A stretch of DNA of 64,000 nt from F23-D06 sp947165685 (GCA_947165685.1 CAMVBK010000013.1:1-64000); one strand, 5' to 3'. Shown: positions 37,823 through 46,808, counted from the stretch's first letter. The notes: generated by a model not told the origin, from the letters alone. Translations and numbers: made by a program.

Positions 37823-37976
37823 TCAATTCATCCCAAGACGCATTACTTGCTCATACCGGCACAGGGTGTAGACCCGGTTTGTCAGGGTGTTGAAGGCTGC
37901 GTTCCGCGCAAACCCGACCACACGGCCGGACATTCCGTAACAGGAAAGATGTGGTAGAAACCCATCACGCTCCCAC
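37823..37976 (-). pseudogene. Transposase C-terminal remnant (IS5-like)
   Basis: The minus strand reads VVGFARNAAFNTLTNRVYTL then CRYEQVMRLGMN and a stop (complement of 37823-37825). The pattern of a basic helix, NLxY and RYEQ is typical of the C-terminus of IS5-group transposases in this phylum. Upstream the frame loses similarity. It borders the surface-protein locus on its promoter side. The rest of 37641-37822 is AT-rich without a feature. Confidence 0.4.
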
Positions 37977-37980
37977 GATA

Positions 37981-38017
37981 AAAAAATATCGCATCGTTCA
38001 CCGATGCGACATTTTTT
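37981..38017. terminator. Bidirectional terminator after pglF
   Basis: TCGCATCG (37989-37996) pairs with CGATGCGA (38002-38009). An A-run precedes the stem and a T-run follows it, so it can act on both strands. It would end the long leftward polysaccharide transcript. Confidence 0.85.
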
Positions 38018-38057
38018 AACCCTTAAACACTAACCCCTAAACCTTAACCCTTAACCC
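38018..38057. repeat. Tandem array containing the pglF stop codon
   Basis: Units of the CCTTAAA/CCCTTAA type, 6-8 bp. The minus-strand stop TAA of pglF (38051-38053) is part of a GGGTTAA unit. The array fills the space between stop codon and terminator. Confidence 0.8.
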
Positions 38058-39973
38058 TTCCTATCATACTTCTCAAAAACGGAATTCCTGCTGACGAACT
38101 CCGGCACAAAAGCCTTCATTTTCATCACCATGTCGGGGATATCGACCACCTCGGACAACTTTTCCATTTCTTTGATATTCTCCAATGCATACTCATACGA
38201 GTACTCGCGCACTTTTGCTATAAAAATTCGATCGTGCGATGTTTTTGTGGTGTTTTCGCTGTTGGAGAGCACCTCTTCGTAGAGTTTTTCGCCGGGGCGC
38301 AAACCCGTGTATTCTATCTGGATATCGACCCCGACGCGAAGGCCTGCCAACCCAATCATGCGCTTGGCGAGGTCGTCGATTTTCACCGGCTCGCCCATGT
38401 CGAAGACGAAAATCTGGGTGCCGGTGCTGAACGTGGCGGCTTCCATCACTAAACGGCAGGCCTCGGGAATGGTCATGAAGAAGCGGGTGATGTCGGGATG
38501 GGTCACCGTCACAGGGCCGCCCTTCTCGATTTGCTCGCGGAAACGGGGAATCACAGAACCGTTAGAACCCAGCACATTACCGAAACGGGTGGTCACAAAC
38601 GTGGTCTTCCCCTTCTTCTCGCCGCGCTCAATGGCCAATCCTAACGACTGGACATAAATCTCGGCGATGCGCTTGGTGCAGCCCATCACATTGGTCGGGT
38701 TCACGGCCTTGTCGGTGGAAATCATCACCATCTTCTCCACATTGTACTCGATGCACTTGTCGGCGACGTTGTGGGTGCCATAGACGTTCACCAGCATGGC
38801 TTCGCAAGGGTTCTCCTCCATCAGCGGCACATGCTTGTAGGCGGCGGCATGGAAGACCACCTGCGGATGATGCTCGCGAAAAGCGAAATCAAGGCGGGGC
38901 GACTGCCGCACATCCCCGATGACCGGCACAAACGACAGGTTCGGGAACTTCTCCTCCAATTCCAAGCGGATATTGTGCATGGGGGTCTCCGCGTTGTCGA
39001 ACAGCACCAGTTTCCGGATGCCGAAAGTGGCTAACTGCCGACAAAGTTCCGAGCCGATGGACCCCGCCGCGCCCGTCACCAACACCACCTTGTCCCGGAA
39101 ATTCTCCATGATGGCATCCATGGAGATGGTGATTTCGTTACGGCCGAGCAGATCTTCGATCTTCACTTTGCGAACTCCTGGATGCAACTCATTGCCGTTA
39201 AGTTCGTTGATGGCCGGAATGATAAGCGGCCGGACATGGTTGTCGAGGCACTGCTTCAGCAGACCGTCGCGCTCCCGGCGCGCGTCCGCCTCCGTAGTGA
39301 AAAGAATGCCGTCGATACTGTAGTCGTGGATGATACGCGACAGCTGCTCGTCGTCCTGACAGGAGAACACCGGAAGGTTGGAGAGCATCAGATTCGCCGG
39401 TTGCGGCTTTTTCGAGAGGAAGCCGATGATGTTGTAATGCGGGGAATTCTGGAAGCGCACGACGGTCGCCGTCGATTTGTCGGAGACGCCATACACCAGC
39501 ACGCGCTGCGTCATCTTGTCCTCGCGCCGCTTGGTCAGATAGAGCTGGTAGGCGGCCACCATGACCACCCGCACGAACACCAGCAGGAACAGCGTGAACA
39601 GGAAGTCGGCGAAGAGCGCAATAAGCAGCCCATTGTAGAGGGTGTGGTAATACACCAGCATCACAAGGGTCATCAGCACCGTCTTCAGAATCGCCTCCTT
39701 GACGAAACAGAGCAAATCCTTGGCCGACAGATGCCGGATGATGAGCTTGTGCCCCCTGAAAACCAGCAGGGCGACCACCGTGGAGACCAACGCCGCCGGC
39801 AGCCACAGCAGCGCAAACCGCCCCGACTGATACAGCGACCCCCTGACAAACCCCAGCGCCAACAACGCGAACAGCGAAGAGACCACTGAAAGAAAACAGT
39901 CAATCGCAAAAACAACCTTCGTGTCGATAAAATTCGACAACCTCCTCACAAGCCTATACGTCAATCCAGCCAT
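38051..39973 (-). CDS. pglF: Membrane UDP-GlcNAc 4,6-dehydratase (PglF/CapD/WbpM type)
   Basis: First enzyme of the bacillosamine route, converting UDP-GlcNAc to the 4-keto-6-deoxy sugar. 640 aa as in PglF/WbpM. Four N-terminal membrane helices (about 15-135) precede a CoA-binding-like domain. The SDR domain has the NAD motif VTGAAGSIGSELCRQL (about 298-313). The family's altered active site, TDKAVNPTNVMGCTKRIAE, carries Lys/Met where ordinary SDRs have YxxxK. It is the last gene of the leftward locus and lies downstream of the matching aminotransferase, acetyltransferase and phosphosugar transferase, which makes the PglF assignment more likely than a generic CapD. Confidence 0.88.
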   Translation of the reverse strand: MAGLTYRLVRRLSNFIDTKVVFAIDCFLSVVSSLFALLALGFVRGSLYQSGRFALLWLPAALVSTVVALLVFRGHKLIIRHLSAKDLLCFVKEAILKTVLMTLVMLVYYHTLYNGLLIALFADFLFTLFLLVFVRVVMVAAYQLYLTKRREDKMTQRVLVYGVSDKSTATVVRFQNSPHYNIIGFLSKKPQPANLMLSNLPVFSCQDDEQLSRIIHDYSIDGILFTTEADARRERDGLLKQCLDNHVRPLIIPAINELNGNELHPGVRKVKIEDLLGRNEITISMDAIMENFRDKVVLVTGAAGSIGSELCRQLATFGIRKLVLFDNAETPMHNIRLELEEKFPNLSFVPVIGDVRQSPRLDFAFREHHPQVVFHAAAYKHVPLMEENPCEAMLVNVYGTHNVADKCIEYNVEKMVMISTDKAVNPTNVMGCTKRIAEIYVQSLGLAIERGEKKGKTTFVTTRFGNVLGSNGSVIPRFREQIEKGGPVTVTHPDITRFFMTIPEACRLVMEAATFSTGTQIFVFDMGEPVKIDDLAKRMIGLAGLRVGVDIQIEYTGLRPGEKLYEEVLSNSENTTKTSHDRIFIAKVREYSYEYALENIKEMEKLSEVVDIPDMVMKMKAFVPEFVSRNSVFEKYDRKG

Positions 39974-39975
39974 AT

Positions 39976-40107
39976 TTTAATTAAGAATTAAGAATTACAA
40001 TTGAGAATGAAAACACCCTAAACTTCTAAACACCCTAAACTTCTAAACTTCTAAACACTTCTAAACTTCCTTAACTTCCTAAACTTCTAAACACCCTAAA
40101 CTTCTAA
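39976..40107. repeat. Composite tandem array between pglE and pglF
   Basis: AATTAAG-type units (39976-40003) next to the pglF start are followed by CTTCTAAACACCCTAAA-type units of mixed 7-10 bp period to 40107. The TAG stop of pglE (complement of 40104-40106) lies within the last TTAGAAG unit. Confidence 0.85.
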
Positions 40108-41360
40108 GCGCGCAACCCTTCCTTCATGCATTCCACAATGTAACGGACGTCGTCATCCGTGACGCATGGGCCGCTTGGCAGGCAAAGTCCGCGCTTGAAC
40201 AGCGACTCGGACACGCCGTTCACGTAGGACGGGCAGTGTTTGAAGACCGGCTGCCGGTGCATCGGCTTCCACAGCGGGCGCGCCTCGATGTTGTGTTGGT
40301 CTAACCACACGCGCATAGCCTCCACATTCGCATTCGGCTCGCAGTCAGTGTGCAGACTGTCGGCACTGTGCAACACATTGCCTGCTCCTCCGATACCCTT
40401 GCAGACGGGTGTCCGATAGGCTTCCTCTTCCCCCGCGACATGCAAACCGGGGTCGAGCAGAACCGTGGTCAACCAGAAGTTGCTGTCATACTGCGGCGCA
40501 GGGTTTACGTGCACGGTTATACCCGGCACATCCGACAGCAATCTGTCATACAAGTCGTTAACTTTCTGATGATGCGCGATATGGTCATCCAAGACCGACA
40601 TTTGCCCCCTGCCGATGCCGGCACAGATGTTGCTCATGCGATAGTTGTAGCCGATCTGTTCATGTTGATAATACGGATAGGCCTCGCGAGCCTGCGTGGC
40701 GTAGAACATAATGTCGTGACGGACCTGCTCGTTGGAGCAGATCAGGGCACCGCCTCCCGAGGTGGTGATCATCTTGTTGCCGTTGAAACTCAAGATGCCG
40801 AAGTCGCCGAAAGTGCCCAAGGCTCTGCCGTCGAAACGCGAACCGAAGCCCTCGGCCGCGTCCTCAATCACCGGAATCCCGAATTTCTCCGCTATCCGCA
40901 TGATTTCCGCAATGTTGTAAGGCATCCCGTACAAGGTGACAGGGAGAATGGCCTTCGGTTTCCGCCCGGTGATGCGAATCCGGTCTTCAATGGCCGACTC
41001 CAGCAGCGCGGGGTCGATGTTCCAGGAATCCGGCTCCGAGTCCACAAAAACGGGGATGGCACCAACGTAGGCAATCGGGTTGGAGGAGGCGCAGAACGTG
41101 AAGGACTGCACCATCACCTCGTCGCCAGGACAGACACCACTGGCGATGAGCGACAGATGCACAGCCGCCGTGCCGGAGGCAAGCGCAACCGTGTGCTTGC
41201 CGTGGCCCACATACGCATTCAGCAACGCCTCGAAGGCATCCACATTCGGACCGAGAGGCGCCACCCAGTTCGTATCGAACGCCTCCTTGATATACTGCAA
41301 TTCAAGCTGTGTTTCGCTGGTATGTGCGAGACATAAAAATATACGTTTTCTATCTGACAT
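40104..41360 (-). CDS. pglE: DegT/DnrJ-family sugar aminotransferase (PglE-like)
   Basis: PLP enzyme expected to aminate the 4-keto sugar made by PglF. 418 aa. Recognisable blocks: ALASGTAAVHLSL near the N-terminus, VIEDAAEGFGSRFDGR, and the PLP-lysine region SFNGNKMITTSGGGALI (Lys in GNK). The C-terminus GLCLPSGPCVTDDDVRYIVE is typical. Start ATG 41360 lies 21 bases after the pglD-like gene's stop in transcription order. Sugar specificity is inferred from the neighbouring pglC, pglD and pglF homologues. Confidence 0.9.
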   Translation of the reverse strand: MSDRKRIFLCLAHTSETQLELQYIKEAFDTNWVAPLGPNVDAFEALLNAYVGHGKHTVALASGTAAVHLSLIASGVCPGDEVMVQSFTFCASSNPIAYVGAIPVFVDSEPDSWNIDPALLESAIEDRIRITGRKPKAILPVTLYGMPYNIAEIMRIAEKFGIPVIEDAAEGFGSRFDGRALGTFGDFGILSFNGNKMITTSGGGALICSNEQVRHDIMFYATQAREAYPYYQHEQIGYNYRMSNICAGIGRGQMSVLDDHIAHHQKVNDLYDRLLSDVPGITVHVNPAPQYDSNFWLTTVLLDPGLHVAGEEEAYRTPVCKGIGGAGNVLHSADSLHTDCEPNANVEAMRVWLDQHNIEARPLWKPMHRQPVFKHCPSYVNGVSESLFKRGLCLPSGPCVTDDDVRYIVECMKEGLRA

Positions 41361-41381
41361 AACGAGTTATAAATCTGATGT

Positions 41382-41975
41382 TTAGTTTTTGTCCTTACTC
41401 TTAATCACTTTTGCGGGGACCCCCACCGTGGTGCAATGGGCGGGCAGGTCGCCAGTCACAACGGCGCCGGCCCCCACTATACTCCACTCCCCCACTTTCA
41501 CGCACGGAATGACGGAGGCTCCGACCCCCACCAGCGTCCCTTCACCGATGCGGACATTCCCGCACAAGGCGGCATGAGGCGCGACGTGGCAGTAGTCGCC
41601 CAACACGCACTCGTGATCGACAGAGGCACCGGTGTTGATGATGCAGTGCCGACCGATGACCGCACCGGCATTGACCACCGCCCCGGCCATAATCACGGTA
41701 CCCGCCCCTATTCTCGCAGATGGCGAGACGACGGCGGAAGGATGTATCGCCACCCCGAACGAACAGTCCAACGACTCTGCGATCCTCTTTCGAATCCGAT
41801 TGTCGCCGATACTCACAATCAGGGGCGAGAGTCCGTCTGCTTGATGCAGCACCGGCACCCCGTCCAACTGTTCAAGCTGAGGGTTGTCATCCACAAAAGC
41901 CTTCGCTTCAAGCTCTTCGGCTTCCAGTATCTCCTTTATGACCCTGCCATGGCCGCTGGCTCCATATAAATACAT
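41382..41975 (-). CDS. pglD: Sugar N-acetyltransferase (PglD/NeuD family)
   Basis: 197 aa from ATG 41975. The N-terminal Rossmann-like part MYLYGASGHGRVIKEIL is followed by a left-handed beta-helix of hexapeptide repeats (about 85-190; GAGTVIMAGAVVNAGAVIG). The catalytic His of the family is in NTGASVDHECVLGDYCH. Expected reaction: acetylation of the 4-amino group to give UDP-diacetylbacillosamine. An in-frame TTG at 41984 overlaps the pglC stop; ATG 41975, six bases after that stop, is preferred. Confidence 0.88.
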   Translation of the reverse strand: MYLYGASGHGRVIKEILEAEELEAKAFVDDNPQLEQLDGVPVLHQADGLSPLIVSIGDNRIRKRIAESLDCSFGVAIHPSAVVSPSARIGAGTVIMAGAVVNAGAVIGRHCIINTGASVDHECVLGDYCHVAPHAALCGNVRIGEGTLVGVGASVIPCVKVGEWSIVGAGAVVTGDLPAHCTTVGVPAKVIKSKDKN

Positions 41976-41980
41976 AACAA

Positions 41981-42586
41981 TCAATTATTTCCAGTAAAAA
42001 CTTCCATCGTTTCAGACGTTGCGGAGCTGATGTCCTTGCGCCGCAGCACATTCTTGACCGTCAGCGCGATAATCTTCAAATCCGTCGCCAATGTACAATG
42101 ATTGACGTACCACACGTCAAGTTTAAATTTCTCCTGCCAGGAGATGGCGTTGCGCCCGTGCACCTGCGCCCAGCCCGTAATCCCCGGGCGCACCTCGTGG
42201 CGTCGGGCCTGCTCAGGCGAATAGAGCGGCAGATACTGCACCAACAGCGGCCGCGGCCCAACCAACGACATGTCCCCTTTTAGCACGTTCAGCAGCTGCG
42301 GCAGCTCGTCGATGGAGGCCGAGCGGACAAAACGCCCCACTTTCGTCAGCCGCTGCGCATCGGGAAGCAGGTTCCCGTCCGCGTCGCGCTCGTCCGTCAT
42401 CGTCTTGAACTTGATGATTTTGAAGATTTTCCCGTCCTTGCCCGGCCGCTCCTGCAGAAAAAAGGCACCCGCACCCTTGTTGGCGAAATGCAGAAACAAC
42501 GCCACAAGCAGAAGAAGCCACCCAACGAGCAGCAAGGCAAGTGCTGAAATGAGGATGTCGAGGAAGCGTTTGAAGAATGGGTACAT
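41981..42586 (-). CDS. pglC: Initiating phosphosugar transferase (PglC/WcaJ C-terminal type)
   Basis: Loads the first sugar phosphate on undecaprenyl phosphate. 201 aa with one N-terminal membrane-associated helix (about 10-33), like the small monotopic PglC. Signature blocks are GAFFLQERPGKDGKIFKIIK, KTMTDERDADGNLLPD, DELPQLLNVLKGDMSLVGPR and RHEVRPGITGWAQVHGR. The start codon ATG overlaps the first base of a 9-bp repeat array. The 54-bp gap to the upstream gene is made only of that array, so no separate ribosome-binding site exists. Confidence 0.92.
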   Translation of the reverse strand: MYPFFKRFLDILISALALLLVGWLLLLVALFLHFANKGAGAFFLQERPGKDGKIFKIIKFKTMTDERDADGNLLPDAQRLTKVGRFVRSASIDELPQLLNVLKGDMSLVGPRPLLVQYLPLYSPEQARRHEVRPGITGWAQVHGRNAISWQEKFKLDVWYVNHCTLATDLKIIALTVKNVLRRKDISSATSETMEVFTGNN

Positions 42587-42646
42587 TTAGTATGTTTAGA
42601 AGGTTTAGAGAGTTTAGAAGGTTTAGAGAGATTAGGAGGATTAGAG
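42586..42646. repeat. 9-bp tandem array filling the whole GT4-pglC gap
   Basis: Units TTTAGTATG, TTTAGAAGG, TTTAGAGAG (two of each of the latter), ATTAGGAGG and a partial ATTAGAG. The array includes the TAA stop of the upstream gene (complement of 42641-42643) and touches the ATG of pglC (42584-42586). Confidence 0.95.
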
Positions 42647-43729
42647 TTCGTTTAGGTAGGCGTTTATGATGATGTTGCGGTCGAAGTGTTTCGAGACAAA
42701 CTCGCGGCCAGCGAGGCCCATGCGCACCTTCTCGTCGTAAGGAAGCCGGAGGAAACGCTCCAGCGCGTCTGCGAGGGATGAAGCATTCTTGGGGACGCAA
42801 ATCAGTCCGCTGACCCCTTCGTCAACGGTTTCGCGGCAGCCGGGCACATCGGTGGTGATGACGGGCCGTCCCGCCGCCGCGCTCTCCAACAGCACGTTGG
42901 CCATGCCTTCGTGGTACGACGGATGCACCGTGCACCACGCCTCGCGCAAGTAGGGCCGCACATCAGGCACGCTCCCGTGCCACACGACCACCTCCCGGTC
43001 GCAAAATTCGCGAAGACGCGCCTCGTAACCGTCCTCGCAAGGTCCGAGAATGTGGAACTCGACTTGCGGATGGTTCCTCCGGACGGCTTCGGCGGCCTCC
43101 AGCAGTTCCTCAATGCCCTTGTCGCGCATCACCCTGCTAATGAAGAGGAAACGGATCGGACTCCCTTGTATCGGATAGGGCTGCACAGCGTGCCATTCGA
43201 GGTTCACACCGCTGCCCGGCAGCAGCACCCCGTGGCGGCCTATTCCCTTTTTTCGGCAAAATTCCTGTATGGAAGCGTTCTGGTAGAACACGGTTTTCGC
43301 CCTTTTCAGGCCAAAACGGTACATCGCAACGGTGATCCGGCTCAACAACCCGGGGTTCTCGACGGCAGTGCCCAAGCCCGTGATGTTCGCCAATTGGGGG
43401 ACATGCGCCATACGCGCCGCCACCCCGCCATAGACGTTCGGCTTGACGGTGTAGGTCAGCACCGCGATCGGACTTATCCGATGCATCAAGCGGAGATACG
43501 AGCGCAGAAGAACGAGATCCCGGAAAGGGTTCGTGCCCCTCCGATCCACCGCCGTCTCCACCATCTCACAACCCAACTCCTTGAAATATAAATACTTGTC
43601 ATGGTCATCGTCCGGCGAAGAAATCCACACGCGAAACCCGCGCCCCAACAAAGCCGCCACCACTTCCTTCCGGAAAGCAAATAACCCGACAATACTGTTG
43701 GTTAACACCAAAATGTCTTTCTCTGCCAT
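42641..43729 (-). CDS. GT4-family glycosyltransferase
   Basis: 362 aa, GT-B fold. Nucleotide-sugar binding is indicated by RFLFISRVMRDKGIEELLEA (about 192-211) and the C-terminal EGMANVLLESAAAGRPVITT with the EX7E motif. VPQLANITGLGTAVENPG in the N-terminal half is characteristic of the PglA/CapM-like branch that extends diacetylbacillosamine- or FucNAc-linked lipids. It is the only committed glycosyltransferase in the locus. The C-terminal NAYLNEL and the stop run directly into the 9-bp array. Confidence 0.9.
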   Translation of the reverse strand: MAEKDILVLTNSIVGLFAFRKEVVAALLGRGFRVWISSPDDDHDKYLYFKELGCEMVETAVDRRGTNPFRDLVLLRSYLRLMHRISPIAVLTYTVKPNVYGGVAARMAHVPQLANITGLGTAVENPGLLSRITVAMYRFGLKRAKTVFYQNASIQEFCRKKGIGRHGVLLPGSGVNLEWHAVQPYPIQGSPIRFLFISRVMRDKGIEELLEAAEAVRRNHPQVEFHILGPCEDGYEARLREFCDREVVVWHGSVPDVRPYLREAWCTVHPSYHEGMANVLLESAAAGRPVITTDVPGCRETVDEGVSGLICVPKNASSLADALERFLRLPYDEKVRMGLAGREFVSKHFDRNIIINAYLNEL

Positions 43730-43732
43730 GTC

Positions 43733-43785
43733 CTCTCGAACTTTGAACCTTAAACCTTGAACTTTGAACCTTGAACCTTGTATCC
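43733..43785. repeat. 7-bp tandem array upstream of the GT4 gene
   Basis: Plus-strand units TTGAACC and TTGAACT/TTAAACC repeat about seven times, beginning close to the GT4 start codon (43727-43729). The unit matches the array at position 1 but lies in the opposite orientation relative to its gene. Confidence 0.85.
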
Positions 43786-43792
43786 GCCTCCC

Positions 43793-44356
43793 CTAAATCC
43801 GCTTCACAAGCTTCGCCGGCACCCCGGCATAGACCCCGTGCGGCTCGCAGTCTTTGTTGACCACGGCGCCGGCGGCAATCACCACGCGGTCGCCGATCGT
43901 GACGCCGCCGAGGATGCGCACCCCGCAGCCGATCCAGACATCATTCCCGATGACCACCGGAAGCGGCTCCGACGGGTTGTACTTGATGGGGGTCGCCTCG
44001 TCCGCCCAGGTATGGTTGAAACTCACGATGGAAGTCCCGTGCGCGATGGAGACATCATTCCCTATGCGCACGCCGCCATACGCGTTGAGGTTGCACTGCT
44101 CATGGATGGAGACGTTGTCACCGATCTCAAGATTCTCGCAGTGCTGCAGATAGACATGGTCCATCACACAGACGTTCGCGCCCGTTTTTCTTGCCAAGGC
44201 CCGCACACGGAGATAACGCATCAGAATACTCCAGTTTCCGCGTCCGTGGCAACGAAAATACCGCCATTCCACCCATCTTTTAGGCAGAAGGGACATACAT
44301 TTCGACATAAAACGTATGACAGCGCCATATTTCTCGAAAAGAACTCGTCCGTTCAT
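43793..44356 (-). CDS. Hexapeptide-repeat O-acetyltransferase (WcaF-like)
   Basis: 187 aa. A basic, partly hydrophobic N-terminus is followed by a left-handed beta-helix (about 60-180) with hexapeptide units such as IGDNVSIHEQCNLNAYGGVR. The family's active-site region STS-like VSIAHGTSIVSFNHTW contains the catalytic His, and VIGNDVWIGCGVRILGGVTI closes the helix. It probably acetylates a sugar of the repeat unit before export. It lies 17 bases after the wzy candidate. Confidence 0.85.
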   Translation of the reverse strand: MNGRVLFEKYGAVIRFMSKCMSLLPKRWVEWRYFRCHGRGNWSILMRYLRVRALARKTGANVCVMDHVYLQHCENLEIGDNVSIHEQCNLNAYGGVRIGNDVSIAHGTSIVSFNHTWADEATPIKYNPSEPLPVVIGNDVWIGCGVRILGGVTIGDRVVIAAGAVVNKDCEPHGVYAGVPAKLVKRI

Positions 44357-44373
44357 GTTTTATAGGCATTTAT

Positions 44374-45540
44374 TCATTCGACATCGGTTAATTCGCGGGA
44401 GTCAGGGTTGGTTTTGGCAGCGGTCAGCGAAGCGGCCAACACCATCACCGGCAGGAATTTGGCGCGGTGGCGCACGGCGGTGCCGGCGTTGGTCGTGCCC
44501 ATCGCGAACACGAAAGTCAGCGCGAACACCGTATATATCAGAAAACGTTTCATTTTAGCCTCCTTGCCCAATAAGGGACGGCGGAACACCATGACAGTCA
44601 ATACGATATAAAACACACTGTCCACCATAAAGACGATGCCGTCCGTCACGTCGCGCCAGTCGAAGGGCAACGGCGAAAACAGCAGGTAGAACATCCGCAC
44701 CGGCGACAGCAGCAGCTTCATCGGCAGCGACATGCCCTTCATCCACATCAGGTAGGAGGAACCCGCCGCGACCGGTTTCGGGTTGAAGCTGTGTCCGCTT
44801 ACCGCAGCATGGTGGAACTTGGCCAGCAACAGGTCGGGCACCAGCAGCAAAATGGCGAGAAAGCCCGCCAAAAGGCACGCCGTGACCGCGTAAGTCCTCC
44901 CTCCTACTGTCTTCCAAGTTCGCGCAAGCAGGAATCCGGCCGCATACACCGCAAGAGCGCCTATGCAGCCCGCGTGCATCAACATAGACGCATAAGTAGC
45001 TGTTAAACAGACAACAACGTTGGCCATACTACCCTTTCGGTACCACCAGACAAAAGCGCACGCCGAAAGCGTCAAAAAGAACTGAATCCAGGCTTCGCGC
45101 AAGAGAACACCCGACAGGAAAAGTGTGGCGGGCATGAACGCGACCAAGGAAACCGCCAGAAGAAGACGCTTCCGGGGGATTTCCAAATCTCGGAGCGTCG
45201 CATAGACCAGCATCACCGCGCCATACGACAGCAACACGTTGAAGAACTGCGCCATCAGCCGGCCGCCATCGCCGAAAATTCGATAAAAGAGGGCGAGGAC
45301 GTAGGTGTAGTTCGTCTTGATCGGTCCGGTGCCAGCGATGAAAGCCAGCGTGGTGATGTGGAAATCCTCCGTGTCAGCCCCCGTGAAGGGAATATGCCCC
45401 CAATGGCAATAGTCCGTGAGAAGCACCAACATTCGCAGGAGGAAGGCGGCGCACAGCACATAGACCGCCGGGCGTTCCGCTTTCCACACGGTGAGCGCCA
45501 GGACGGCGACAGACAGCAATATCAAAACAGCGATACTCAC
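44374..45540 (-). CDS. Polytopic membrane protein, Wzy polymerase candidate
   Basis: 388 aa with about ten membrane helices. A large extracytoplasmic loop (about 240-285, with HSFNPKPVAAGSSYLMW) and the LLREAWIQFFLTLSA and GTAVRHRAKFLPVM segments are seen in Bacteroidota proteins annotated as polysaccharide polymerases or glucosyltransferase-like membrane proteins. Sequence alone cannot prove polymerase function. The start overlaps the wzx stop by four bases (ATGA), which fits a flippase-polymerase pair. Confidence 0.65.
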   Translation of the reverse strand: MSIAVLILLSVAVLALTVWKAERPAVYVLCAAFLLRMLVLLTDYCHWGHIPFTGADTEDFHITTLAFIAGTGPIKTNYTYVLALFYRIFGDGGRLMAQFFNVLLSYGAVMLVYATLRDLEIPRKRLLLAVSLVAFMPATLFLSGVLLREAWIQFFLTLSACAFVWWYRKGSMANVVVCLTATYASMLMHAGCIGALAVYAAGFLLARTWKTVGGRTYAVTACLLAGFLAILLLVPDLLLAKFHHAAVSGHSFNPKPVAAGSSYLMWMKGMSLPMKLLLSPVRMFYLLFSPLPFDWRDVTDGIVFMVDSVFYIVLTVMVFRRPLLGKEAKMKRFLIYTVFALTFVFAMGTTNAGTAVRHRAKFLPVMVLAASLTAAKTNPDSRELTDVE

Positions 45541-46805
45541 GATTGTACAACGTTTTCATTCGACGGACAGCGTTTTGCTGCCACAAAATAGGACACGGCG
45601 AAGCCTGCATTCAGGATGACCACGGCCACCGCCGCGCCGACCGTGCCGTACAGCTTGGTCAGCGACACAAACAGCACCACCCCGACCAGCGTGACGGTCA
45701 GCGTGATGTTGCGCAGCAGTTTTTCACGCCCCACGAGCATCAGGTAGTTGAGCCCGTATGCGCTGCTGATGCCGGTGAAAAAGACCGACACCGAAAGGAT
45801 GCGCAGCAGCGGGATAGCCGACACGAACTCCTCTGAATAGAGTAAGCGGATGAGCAACGGCGCCAAGAAGAAGAGGGCGACCGCGAGCAACAGCGAAAAG
45901 ACGAAGTTGATGCGACGGTAGCCGTTATGCTTGTCCATGCGGCGCGACAAAAACGGGAAAAAAGTGCGGTTCAGCACGTCGATACTGTGTTTGCCCGCAT
46001 TGTGCAGCTTGCCGGCGGCGTCATACAGTCCCGCAGCGGCGGAACCCGAAAGCGTGCCTAAAAGAATGTTGGGCAAGTTGACACAGAAACTCATGCACAC
46101 CTGATTGACAAACAGATCCTTCCCGATCTTGAAACTGTCCAAAATCCGGGCAAACGACGGTATTTTCAGGCGGCACCTGTATTTTTTCGTCATCATGATG
46201 ATGGAATAACCGGACGCCATCACAAAACCGAGCATGTTGAACAAAGGATAGAGCAGATAATCCTCCCGTTCCTTGATGAACAGGAAAATCAGCGCCAAAT
46301 AGACCACCCGCGAAATCACGTTCACAATGGTGATGTGTTCCATCTTCTCGATGCCTTGGAAAAACCATTCGGAGACGTTCATCGAGAAGAAGGCCGTGGC
46401 CACAGAAATCAGGATCAGCAGCCATATCTCGCGAAATTTCGGGACAACGGCCACGAGACCGGCAAGTAGCACGAACGCCACAACATAAAGCACGATGCGG
46501 GCGCAGAGAATCGTGGAGACAATGTCGGAGACCTTGTCCTGATCCTCGCGGTTGCGGGCCACGTCGCGGGCGCCAATGAAGTCGAAGCTGAAGTTGACGA
46601 TGGTCTGGAAAATCAGCGCGATGGAGTACGCGATGGCGATGTCTCCGAAATGCTCGACCCCGATGATGGGCGTGACATACGGCAGCACGACGAACGGAAT
46701 CAGGTAGCGCATGGCCTGCAATATCGCCAGTGCCGAAAAGTTCTTCGTCAGCGTGCGGGCATTATCGCCTTTCATCGAAGAAATACGCCGTTGGAGCTTG
46801 TTCAT
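45537..46805 (-). CDS. wzx: Wzx-family oligosaccharide flippase
   Basis: Moves lipid-linked repeat units across the inner membrane. 422 aa with about twelve helices and the MATE/PST signature near the N-terminus: FSALAILQAMRYLIPFVVLP followed by YVTPIIGVEHFGDIAIAYS. The gene starts three bases after the hicA stop and overlaps the next gene by four bases, so it is tightly embedded in the operon. Confidence 0.92.
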   Translation of the reverse strand: MNKLQRRISSMKGDNARTLTKNFSALAILQAMRYLIPFVVLPYVTPIIGVEHFGDIAIAYSIALIFQTIVNFSFDFIGARDVARNREDQDKVSDIVSTILCARIVLYVVAFVLLAGLVAVVPKFREIWLLILISVATAFFSMNVSEWFFQGIEKMEHITIVNVISRVVYLALIFLFIKEREDYLLYPLFNMLGFVMASGYSIIMMTKKYRCRLKIPSFARILDSFKIGKDLFVNQVCMSFCVNLPNILLGTLSGSAAAGLYDAAGKLHNAGKHSIDVLNRTFFPFLSRRMDKHNGYRRINFVFSLLLAVALFFLAPLLIRLLYSEEFVSAIPLLRILSVSVFFTGISSAYGLNYLMLVGREKLLRNITLTVTLVGVVLFVSLTKLYGTVGAAVAVVILNAGFAVSYFVAAKRCPSNENVVQS

Positions 46806-46808
46806 GTT

